A program made the position numbers and the translations under genes. From the NCBI RefSeq assembly GCF_035046485.1, contig NC_085138.1:62798580-62862579 (forward strand): DNA of 64,000 nucleotides, given 5' to 3'. Positions within the stretch are counted from its first letter, which is position 1. Each line of letters starts with the position of its first letter. The DNA comes from Aedes albopictus (lineage: Eukaryota > Arthropoda > Insecta > Diptera > Culicidae). This document shows, in pieces, positions 10,140 to 20,084 of the stretch. Below the pieces are notes generated by a model. That model was given only the letters and a program-made list of their open reading frames with translations, was not told where the DNA came from and made no database searches.

Positions 10140-12485
10140 TTACTGTTTTCTTATAGATTTCTCCAGGAATTCCGCAACGGGTACAACCATCCTTCAGGAA
10201 TGCCATCCCAAATTTATTTAGCAATTCCTTGAGGGACTTCTCAAGAAATTCATCAAGGGATTCTTCCAAGACTTCCGCTTGGAATTTTTTATAGAACTTC
10301 TTCAGGAATTCCTCAACGAATTCTTCTAAAGATTCCTCCATAAATTCATCCCGTAACAGCTCCCAGAAATTCTCCAGGCATTATTCCAAGGATTCCTCCA
10401 GAACTCCTTAATGAATTCCTCCAGAAGTTCTTCCAGGGATTCCATCAGTCTTTTCTCAAGAAATTCCTACAGGGATTCCTCCAGGAATTCTTCCGGGAAA
10501 TACTATAGGAGTTCCCACCAAAAATATTTTATGAACTCCTCCAGAAATTACTTTTTTTTCTTTCCTGCAGGAAATACTCCAGGAGATGCTACAGGTTTTT
10601 TTTTCTGGAAGTACCTGAACAAAATTAAAATAAAAAAAAAACTTCAAGAACTCCTCCAGGAATTTCTTCAAGAATTCCTCTAAGAATTTCTCCAAGAAAA
10701 TTCTTTAAAAATGCTTAACAAATTACTACATGAATTCTTCCAAGAAATACTCCAGGAATTCCTCCAGGATTTTCTTCAGGAATATCTTCAAAAAATTCTT
10801 GATTAAATTCCTGGAAGTATTCTCGTACGAATTCTTGGAGAAATTTCTGAAATAATTTATCAGGGAAATTCCTGGAGATATTCCTATAGAGATTCTAGGT
10901 GTAATCCTTTAAAGAAGTCTTGAAGGTTTTCCTGACGAAATTCTTGAAAGAAATGTATGGAAGGGATTGTTGGAGGAGTTCTTGGCGAATGTCTTGGAGG
11001 AATTCTTGGAGGAATTCCTGGGGAGATTCCTGTAGGCATTTCTAGAGAAATTTCTTTATTTATTTAAAAATCCTTAGAGGTATTCCTAGAGGAATTAAGG
11101 AAGGCCAAATTTCTGGAGGGATTCTTGGAAGATTTTTTTCAGAAGTATTTGAGCAGGTTTAGGAGAAATTCTTATTAGAGTTGATTATTAGAAATTAATT
11201 GAATTTCTGGAAAAAATCCTGGACGGATTCTTGGAGGAATTCTTAGCAGAAGTCTTGGAAGAATATATGAAGAAATATTTAGAAACATTCCTGGAGGAAT
11301 TTTTGGAAAAATGTTTGAAGGAATTGTTGGAGTAATTCCTGGATAAATTCTTGAAGGAATTCTTGAAAGAAGTCTTGGAGCAGTTCCTGGAGAAATACCT
11401 GAAGGAGTGCTCAGAGACATCCTTGGAGTTGTCTCAGGAGTATTTTCGTGAGGAATTTCTGTAGGTTTCCTGAAGAATCTTGGAGGTATTTATGAAGAAA
11501 TTTCTGGAGGATTTTTTGGATGAATTCTTGAAAAAAAATCATGAAAAAATTTCTTGGAAAAATTTCTAGAGTTTTTTTTTACTAAAAATCCTGAAGGAGT
11601 TCTTGGCAGAAATCTTAGAGGGACCCCTGGTTCAATTCTTGAGTAAATTTCTTTAAGAAATTTCTGTAGAAAATTTTGGATGAATTCTTGGAGATATTCC
11701 TTGAGGAGCTCTTGGTGCAATTCCTGGAGGACTTCCTGAAGGAATTTCCGAAGTAATTTCTGGAGGAATTTCTAGAGGATTTCCTGATGGAATTCCAAGA
11801 AGAATGTATTAGGAATTCTAGGAGGAATTCCTGAAAGAGTTCCGGGATGAATTCCTGAAGTAATTCGTGAAGGAGTTCCTGGAGTAATTTTGGGAGGGAT
11901 TTTTGGTGGAAATTTTTAGAGGAATTTCTGAGGAAATCTCTGAAGGAATTCTCGGACGATTTCTGAGAGTAATCCGAGGAGTGTTTTCTTAAGAAATGTC
12001 TAAAGGTTTTCTGAAGGATTTTGGAGATATTCATAGATAAATTTCTGGAGGAATTCTTGAAAAAAAAAATCTTTGAAAATCCCTGGGGGAATTCCTGGAA
12101 GAATTCTTCGATTAACTCCTGTAGAAGTTCCTGAAGCAATTTCTAGTTATTTCTGCAGTAATCTGAGAGGAAGACCTGGAATGATTTTTGGAAGAATTCC
12201 TGAAGGATTTCCTGCAGGTTTCTAGATGTATTTTTCGAGGAATTTCTGGAAAAAATCCTAGACAGATTCTTGGAGTCATTCCTAGAAGAATTCTTGGAGG
12301 AATTCCTGGAGAAATTATTGGAATATTTCCTGGAGGAATTCTTGGAGTATTTCTTGGTAGAAGTCTTGGAAGACTTCCTAGAGAAATTCTTGGAGGAAAT
12401 CCTAGAAGGATTCTTTGAGGAATTCTTGGCAGAAGTTTTAAAGGGATTTCTGGAGAAATTCTTGGTGGAATTTGTGAAATTACGA
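10140..12485. repeat. 12-bp GAATTC minisatellite, strand sense flips near 10.8 kb
   Basis: From 10140 to about 10795 the plus strand reads TTCCTCCAGGAATTC-type units. From about 10800 to 12485 it reads the complement, GAATTCCTGGAGGAATTC-type units. The unit is 12 bp (consensus ATTCCTGGAGGA), so a four-residue repeat is produced in every frame: FLEE, IPGG or SSRN. Long open frames such as 11615-12139 (minus) and 12188-12506 (plus) follow from that and have no independent coding evidence. Units are heavily substituted. Confidence 0.85.
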
Positions 12486-13075
12486 TTCTTTCGTTACTAC
12501 TATTGATCTTTCATTCAAAATTAAGGAACAGTTTGGATGATCCAGCTCATTTCAAAATATCTTAGGTTTTCTCTTAGCGTTTCCGAGAGCCAAAACTTTT
12601 CAAACACGTAAAACTCTGGTGCTGGGAAAAAATCAGCCTCTAAAGGTTTAATCTCTTCTCCTCAAATCGGTTGTTCTCCAGCAAGAGAGAAATCTCTCCA
12701 CCTCCGCCCATTGATTTGATAAGGGTAAATTGTCATTATCTTTTTTTTTTTCAAATAAAAAATGGATGCTACAATTATAACTGTTGATTGATTGAACCTC
12801 TTGGACATCTAATTACATTGTTCAATCGATTGGCAATGTCATTTCGGAAGATAAGGAAATAATTGAAAAATCATCTCACGATACTATTCTATTAACTCAT
12901 ATCTTCAAATGAATCCACGCGAAGCTACGGCTTTGCCATTAGCTTAAATGTGTAAGATTTCTCTTTTTTGCTATCATTACTTAAAGTAATATAGAATTTC
13001 ATCATTATGATGTTCGTTGAGCTACCAGACACCAAAATTCTTCAGCAGACATGCTACATAATATCTAAAGAGTAA
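12486..13075. other. AT-rich unassigned sequence
   Basis: No inverted repeats, tRNA-like boxes or domain-bearing frames are seen. The phrase GGATGATCCAGCTCATT near 12535 vaguely recalls the 8.6-9.8 kb repeat. Otherwise nothing can be assigned. Confidence 0.3.
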
Positions 13076-13735
13076 AAGACAGACGCGCGGTCATGCGACC
13101 ACCCAGCGTCACTTGTCGTAAATTTCAGATAAATTAATTTAGATCGCAATACATGTAGAGAGCGACATACCTACTACACGAACTCGGGAACGACAATGAC
13201 GACAACGGCACTTAACTACCGACCGAGAGCAAGCAAGGCTGACAATTAAGTAATTTGCATACTACACACATGGTATTTCACAGCGGCAGCAGAAACAGCA
13301 GTCAGAGGCGAGGTGGCGACGACGCTTGGAATGTGTTTCACTCTGTGATCCGGTACGGATGAGTGAGCGGGTCGCGATAAAACGGAAAGCCGTTGTCTCG
13401 GAGAGTGTGGCTCCGCGCTAATGATGATGTGAGCGATGAATAATCAACTCGGGGCAGTCAAGCGACACCACTGACGACGACCGGCTCACGGCGGTGGTTT
13501 GCGGCTAACGTGTAGATTGCGGATTGTTGGAGCGATTCTCCGAATCTCGGTGGTAATCGGATATCGCGAGGTGGCGAATATTACAGCGATACGGAAAGCG
13601 GTTATTTTGTAAATTTATTGCGGGGGATATAAAATGTGATCAATTTGGTAGATAAGGTCCGTATCAGCAAATACGAAATTCGATTACGGGTTTCAAGGTG
13701 CCTGGTGGATTTATTGACAGTTTCGATATGTGCTT
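13076..13735. other. Non-repetitive GC-richer island, possible regulatory DNA
   Basis: This stretch is free of recognisable repeats in a repeat-dense neighbourhood. It has no long open frame and includes GAGAG, CAGCAG and CGACGACG words. It could be old host sequence such as an intron or cis-regulatory element. No exon or promoter can be argued from the sequence alone. Confidence 0.35.
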
Positions 13736-13737
13736 AT

Positions 13738-13765
13738 TTGGGCCATATAGCCGAGACGGTTAATT
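13738..13765 (+). mobile_element. Feilai-like SINE tRNA-head fragment
   Basis: GGCCATATAGCCGAGACGGT matches the tRNA-derived start of the SINE at 35535 (GGTCATATAGCCGAGGCGGT). Homology stops after the box-A region, so only the first part of the head remains. Confidence 0.5.
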
Positions 13766-14045
13766 TTTTTTAACAAGTTTATGTTGAAGATTCGGGAAAT
13801 AGGCTGATCGAGTTGTTACTCGACTAGTCTCTAGTGAGTATGAATGCACCAACATATTCAATTGTGGCAGTTTTTACAGAATACACCATTTCATTTTTGA
13901 ATGTGTACAAATCGGTTCGGTAGCTACACATGGAATTTCTGAAAAAAAAAAATAAATAAAAACAACTTTATAAAACGTCAGCAACCACGATCACTCTAAC
14001 CATCTGCTTTTATCAAGAAATATATATGTGCCAACAGGTGCAACT
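13766..14045. other. Unassigned AT-rich spacer
   Basis: Lies between a SINE head fragment and the 3' end of the minus-strand RTE. Nothing recognisable is seen apart from short A-runs. Confidence 0.3.
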
Positions 14046-17000
14046 GTATGAAGGGTTGTTGTCCGGCATTCTTGTAACATACCCTGCTTCTCGTATGCTT
14101 CTGGTTTATGCCACCTCTTAGATGCTGGGTTCACCGTAGACAGCTGCAAGCTCGTTGTTAATCATTCTCCGCCATACACTTTTATCCTGCATACCGCTAA
14201 AAATCATTCTTTGCACATTTCAGTCGAAAACCTCGACTACTTACAGGTCCTCCTCGAGCATGGCCCATACCCCGTGCCCGTAGAGGACCATCGGTCTTAT
14301 TGGCGTTTGGTGCATTTGGTACGTGGGTGAATCTTTTTAGACCGCAGCTTCTTGCGGAGCCCATAGTAGGCACGACTTCCACTGGTGATGCGTCGTCGTA
14401 TTTCACGGCTAGCATTGTTGTCAGCCGTCAGTAAGGTTCCGAGGTAGCGAATTCCTCCACCACCTCGAAGGTATCCCCGTCTATCGTCACATGACTTCCT
14501 AGACGGACCCGGTCGTGTTCGGTTCCACCTGCCAGCATGTACTTTGTTTTAGACGCATTAAGGCGGGCGCACAGTTCTGCCACCGTTCCAAATATTTTGG
14601 CGATAATGTCCACATCGTACGCAATGCAAACAAATTGACCGGATTTTGTGAAAATCGTACCCCGGCTGTTCAGCCCGGTTCGTCGCATTTCACCTTCCAT
14701 AGCGATATTGAAGAGTAGGCGTGAGAGTCCGTCACCTTGTCGCAGTACCTGGCGAGATTCGAATGAACTGGATAAGCCCTAAGCCCTTACACAGTTTTGC
14801 ACACCGTCCATCGTTGCGTTGCTTTAATCAGTCTAGTCAGCTTCCCAGGAAAGCCATTTTCAATGATACATATTGCCCATTTTACTGGCATTTTACCAGA
14901 TTAGCTGGTATGTCTGAAACATACTGGAAAAAACTTGTAATTAGAAGGCACGAAATGTTGCTAATTGGCAAATTGAGAGATGAAATTTGTGAAAAAAAAT
15001 CGCGTTCTGGTGAGATTCGAACCCACGACTCCGTATTCGCTAGACCGGCGCTTTAACCAACTAAGCCACAGAACAGGTAATGGTTCTGCGTAATAGAAAG
15101 CCAAACTGACTCCGAAGCCGCACCTTGAACACTCCTATTTCACAAACTCATCTCTCTTTTCGGCTTAGATGCCAATCCACAACACACTCCAGTATGTTTC
15201 AGACATATCAGCTAATCTGGTAAAATGCCAGTAAAATGGGCAATATGTATCATTGTACTCTTGCTTGCGTCACTTGGCGCAGTTCGGTCGTCCGAGCGTC
15301 CGACCGTGCCGAGCTCTCGACGCATACTACTAAGACACCAGGAAAACAAACTGCCTCTGGTAGCTAGGTATGCGGAGTGCGAGAGTAAGTCTCGGCTTCA
15401 TATAAATAATTCCCTCGCACTTGTAGTTAGTGGGCACAAATAGGAGTGTGTTGTGGATTGGCATCTAAGCCGAAAAGAGAGATGAGTTTGTGAAATAGGA
15501 GTGTTCAAGGTGCGGCTTCGGAGTCAGTTTGGCTTTCTATTCCGCAGAACCATTACCTGTTCTGTAGCTTAGTTGGTTAAAGCGCCGGTCTAGCGAATAC
15601 GGAGTCGTGGGTTCGAATCCCACCAGAACGCGATTTTTTTCACAAATTTCATCTCTCAATTTGCCAATTAGCAACATTTCGTGCCTTCTAAAGCCATTTT
15701 CGTCTATGATTCTCCATAGCTCTGCGTGGTTGATACTGCCGTATGCCACTTTGAAGCTGATGAAGAGGTGATGCGTTGGGACCTGGTATTCACGGCATTT
15801 CTGGAGGATTTGTCGTACGTTGAAGATCTGGTCTTTTGTCGACCGGCCGTCGATGGAGCCGGCTTGATAACTTCTCACGAACTTATTTATTTTAGGTGAC
15901 AGACGACGGAAGATGACCTTGGATAGCAATTTGGGGGCAGGATTCAAAATAGTGATCGCTCTGAAATTCTCACATTCCAAATGGTCGCCTTTCTTGTGAA
16001 TGGGGCAGCTGGTAAATGGCATCCTAAACTTCCCTCAGCGTAGGAGTTGGTTCATCTCCGTTTCCTCCGTTGCCGTGGTCTCCCGTACCTACGTTCTTCA
16101 CGCCATGCAGGTGCTGATCGAAGTGCTGCTTCCTCCTTTCGTTCACATCACGTCCGTCTGTCAAGTGGTCTCCGTTCTTTTCCCTGCACATTTAGGCTCG
16201 CGGCTCAAAGCCGTTGCAGGATGCGTTGAGCTTCTGGTAGAACTTTCGTATTTCTTGGGAACGGCACAACAGTTCCATTTCCTCGCACTCCGCTTCTTCC
16301 TGGCGGCGCTATCCACCCGAAAAAGGCGGGTGTGCTGTTTCCGCTTCTGTTTATATCATTCCGCGTTCTGCCGCGTGCCTTGCTGAAGCATTACCATCCA
16401 CACTATGTTCTTCTTCTCCAAAAGCGCTCTACACTTCTCGTCGAATCATTCGTTTCGTCGACTCCTTTTCACGTACCCGATGGTGCTCTCGGCTGCGTCG
16501 TTGATGGCTGCTTTTACTGTTCTCCAGCAGTCCTATGGAGGGGCCACATCGAGCTCGCCACCGTCTGGCAACGCTGCCTCGAGATTCTGCGCGTATGCTA
16601 AGACGACATCCGGTTTTCAGTCGCGCAAGGTTGTACCGTGGCGGTCGCCAGTACTGTACATTATTGACGACGGAAAGTTTTGGGCGCAGTTTGACCATCA
16701 CCAGATAGTGGTCGGAGTCGATGTTGGCGCCACGATAGGTCCTGACGTCGATAATGTCGGGGAAGTGCCGTCCGTCAATCAGAACGTGGTCGATTTGCGA
16801 TTCCGTTTGCTGTGGTGATCTCCAGGTGTAACGATAAGGGAAGCTGGTGGGCGCTGAACCTTCCAATCGTCGGTCTGAATTCCTGCTCCTGGCCTACCTG
16901 ACCGTTTAGGTCTCCTATGATGATCTTGACGTCGTGGTTTGGGCAGCGGACGTACTCGCGTTCGAGCTGCGTGTGAAATGCGTCTTTATCATCATCAGTG

Positions 17001-17565
17001 CTTCCGGAATGTGGGCTGTGCACGTTTATTATGCTAAAGCTGAAGAATCGGCTATTGATCCTCAACCTGCACATTATTTCGTCAATCGGCCACCAACCGA
17101 TCACGCACCTCTGCATATCACCCATCACGATGAAAGCTGTTTCCAGCTCGCGTGTGTTGCCGCAGCTTTGGTAGATGGTATGATTACCTCTAAACGTCCG
17201 CACCATAGATCCTGTCCAACACACCTCCTGCAGCGCTACGATGCCGAACCCGCGGTCTTTCAGTAGATCGGCGAGTATGCGAGTGCTCCCAATGAAGTTG
17301 AGAGATCGGCAGTTCCACGTACCGAGTTTCCAATCGCAAGTCCTTTTTGTTCGCTGGGGTCGTTGCCGTTGGTCTCGGTTCGTATTATTCTGTTGCTGAT
17401 TTTCCGTTACAATGTTTTTTACGGCTGGCTCGTAGGGCCTGATACCAACCCCCTACTTTCCGGAGGACCATAGTGCACAGTTGAGCTTAGAGTCCTTCCC
17501 TGGCACTCGGACGTTGATCAGCCGCCCCCTAATATAGGAAGCAGACGCTGTTGTGAACCACTCTC
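14046..17565 (-). pseudogene. Near full-length RTE-clade retrotransposon, mutated and interrupted
   Basis: Reading the minus strand, a 5'UTR-like region (about 17565-17340) leads into endonuclease with [30 protein letters not shown] (about 16905), [12 protein letters not shown] and the catalytic DSDHYLVMV block (about 16700). After a long linker (16600-16100) come RT blocks PIHKKGDHLECENFRAI, RSYQAGSIDGRSTKDQIF and LWRIIDENGF (to 15701). The reading then jumps over a composite SINE and resumes PGKLTRLIKATMDGVQN (below 14850), RQGDGLSRLLFN, then IAYDVDII in place of the catalytic FADD-type box. The missing second Asp pair, plus stops and frameshifts, mean it is inactive. RTE elements are about 3.2 kb (family knowledge); removing the SINE gives about 2.7 kb here. 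Confidence 0.9.
14861..15689. mobile_element. Inverted-dimer composite tRNA-Thr-like SINE with target duplication
   Basis: AAAGCCATTTT (11 bp, 12 with the next C) occurs at 14850-14860 and 15690-15700. Inside, the left half carries the tRNA-like block and tail in reverse (tRNA-like about 15001-15075). The right half carries the terminal block, an approximately 175-bp spacer and the tRNA-like block forward (15559-15629, ending GGGTTCGAATCCCACCAGAAC). The terminal block CAATGATACATATTGCCC at 14861 reappears inverted at 15240-15256. Arms of about 255 bp can fold back. The insertion splits the RTE reverse transcriptase between GF and PGK. Confidence 0.85.
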
Positions 17566-17624
17566 CTTGAGAACAGACGCTCAGATTTGCAGAAGTATCT
17601 TGATTGTCATATTACTTGTATTTC

Positions 17625-17700
17625 TGTGGAGAGGGCTTCGATCCCAGTTCCTTTGAGTGATAGTCACGTGATTTAACCATCATATTCAATTTGCCCCTCA
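17625..17700 (-). mobile_element. tRNA-headed SINE fragment (GGACCTGGGATCGAA-type)
   Basis: On the minus strand this reads a tRNA-like string ...GTGACTATCACTCAAAGGAA followed by box-B-like CTGGGATCGAAGCCC. The same head appears at 52235-52325 (minus), and its 5' and 3' parts at 25402-25540. Only the head is retained here. Confidence 0.5.
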
Positions 17701-19735
17701 TTTTTTCGAACATTTTTTCGCTTTTTGACGAAGAATGAACAAAAAAAATGTTCTTGCCAATGATGATATTTTTACGAAACTCGTTTATTGCAAATAACAA
17801 CGTATGGTACAAAAAAAAATATTTGTAAGGGGCTTCCGTTCTCATACAGGAAATCTTACAAGGGCAACAGGAACAGGCAACGCAAAATTGTGAAAATCCT
17901 CCTTACGTGATACATGGACAGCTCCTAAGTTGAACGAACGATTTCGTACAATGGATCGATATATTTTTTAGCGTACTTACCACAACCGTTCACAGTTTTC
18001 AAAAAGTAACCCTCCGATTGATAATTTGACAGAAATATTTTCGAACAAACACACCCCTTCGGCAGAGTGCCAAGAAAAGCAACAATTTTCTCACGTTCGA
18101 CAAAAACCCACATCAGAGGAAACTAATTACCACTTTAATTGCCTTCCCCAGCTCGGCGCGGCTACCGTTGCCAACCGCACTAATCAACGCGGTCTCTTAA
18201 CGGTCAGCAAACTTTTTCACGTGTGCAACTTAGTTGCAAGCATGGGATTACACCGCATCGCCGCCGTATTCCACGCTTCAATTTATGCCTCCCTCCGGTG
18301 GTGGCGACTTTCTTCGTTCCACCCACCCGAACCGTGGAAATTGTGCTGCCCACCGCAGGTTAGCTGGTTGCAGACGGTGAGACGATGATGACTAACTGAT
18401 TGGCGTGCCTCGTCGAAGAAGGTGTGAGCATGAAATATTGACTACATTTAGTAAGAATTTGTACGATGCATTCAGTGAGTACTGAGTGTGGTGCTACAGC
18501 CTCGTTGGAATCATAATCACTGATTGCCTGCCGGCTGGGCGGCCACTGGCCGAGCGGAAAATGATTCCGTGTCTGGCAAGCATCTTGGAGTTCTTATTGA
18601 TGCATAACTGCCTACAACCGGCCACCGCCGGCGGTCTGTTGTGCTCGCTCGATATCACATGCTTGCTCCAAGTGCCTTATCTGTGTCTAGCAAATCAGAT
18701 ACAGAAATCAGAATTATTTATAATCAAGGGGCTTCAAAATTGACTGATAACACGAGCGACACTTGATTACCTACTCTAGTTGGCCACTGGCAGTCCGTTC
18801 AGATTGGGCATAGTACAAGTTACGACACTTTAACTTACTAACACAGGCTAACGGTTTTCATCTTATTATACGAAGTTCATTTGAAAATTACTGCTCAAAA
18901 TCCAGAGAAAGTTTATTCGCGGAGAAAATATTTGTTTTTGATATGTATTGTTTTTTTTTGCTGAATGTAAAAATATGAGCAAAATTCATATATTCCTTGG
19001 AAGTTTGTTATTGTATTCGAAGTATTTCCCAGTTACGTACAGTGCTTTATAAATTTTTTGCTCATTACTGCTTAAGTGGTAAATACAAACTCGACAATCC
19101 GAAACCACAATCCGAAGCGCAACAAACTGCAAATCAGCTCCCCGTAAGTAGCACCCAAAACATGAAAAAAGAAAAAAAAAAAAACAAAAGATCACCAGAA
19201 CAAAGCGGAGCAAAATTTCATCAAGTGGAAAATTGAAACAACAACCATAACCAACTGGGCAACATTTCAGAAAGCAAGACGAAACATCCTCTATCGTCGC
19301 TGCGAGGCGCGGAACCAAAACGAAAAAGGTAGAAGAACGAACCACGCTTTCAACTCACTTCGTTCGTCATTTCGTGGGTGGAAAATGCGCTGCTTATTTT
19401 TCTTCGCTGCTCTGCGTTTGTGCAATCATCATTTTCTTTCGTGGTTCCGCTGCTTTTCTGCACCACAATTATCCACCCATCGCAACAGTTCTGGCGCGTT
19501 CGGAGTGCGCTCATTCAGTTTGGTGCATGTTAGCAGAACGAAGCTTAACATTAGAAGATTAATTAAGTTCACCCACGCCTTGTCCTAGCACGGAAGTTAA
19601 TGATTCTCGTATTTCTTGTGCAGTTGTTTGAACTGACAATTTGAGCACATTCAGTCATTCATTTACTGAGTCAAACATCTTTACAACGATTAGACTGAGT
19701 CAACAATAGTACACCAGAAAACAGGGTTCGAAGTT
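17701..19735. other. Non-repetitive sequence, no gene supported
   Basis: Mostly free of the repeat families of this window. The segment 18120-18760 is GC-richer and contains a 120-codon plus-strand frame (18026-18388) without a recognisable domain or splice context. A frame at 19374-19562 begins with a hydrophobic stretch but has no family signature. Best read as host intron or intergenic DNA. Confidence 0.35.
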
Positions 19736-19739
19736 GCTT

Positions 19740-19895
19740 CAATCCGAAATTGGAAAGGCTGATGTGCTTACCATCCAAACTCTAGCGAACGTAATCTTTG
19801 TAGAGTTGTTTACCGGCATTTTACCACATGCTCTGCCTTCTCTATCCTTTCGACTTTGGCTACCTTCTAGGTGATAAAATGCATGATAATATAAT
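19740..19895 (-). pseudogene. RTE 3'-end relic
   Basis: The minus strand encodes EGSQSRKDREGRACGKMPVN, which aligns with EGGQTRKDTLGRACCKNARQ in the RTE 3' end at 59.4 kb. It is only about 150 bp long and lies just upstream of the 5' region of a plus-strand RTE, so it is a separate older fragment. Confidence 0.6.
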
Positions 19896-20084
19896 GATGG
19901 GCTACAAAACGGTGAGTCGATAAGGAGAGCGTCCAACATAGCTCTGGTCCTCACAAGTTCCTACCTCATGCTTCCAAGGGGCAAGCGATGACAAAGACCG
20001 CCAGCTAAGAGTTATGTGCATAGCTGGTAGTGCAGCCTGGGCACTGTTGTCCTTCTGACTTCAGCCTTCTTCTGACTTCGTACC

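Noticed and set aside
11615..12139. 174-codon minus-strand frame with SSRN-type four-residue repeats
   Set aside because: It lies wholly in the 12-bp minisatellite, where all frames stay open; no other evidence of coding.
15559..15629. tRNA gene with a tRNA-Thr-like block
   Set aside because: The block recurs in five composite elements with altered anticodon loop (CTAGCGA) and imperfect stems, so it is a SINE-type head rather than a tRNA gene.
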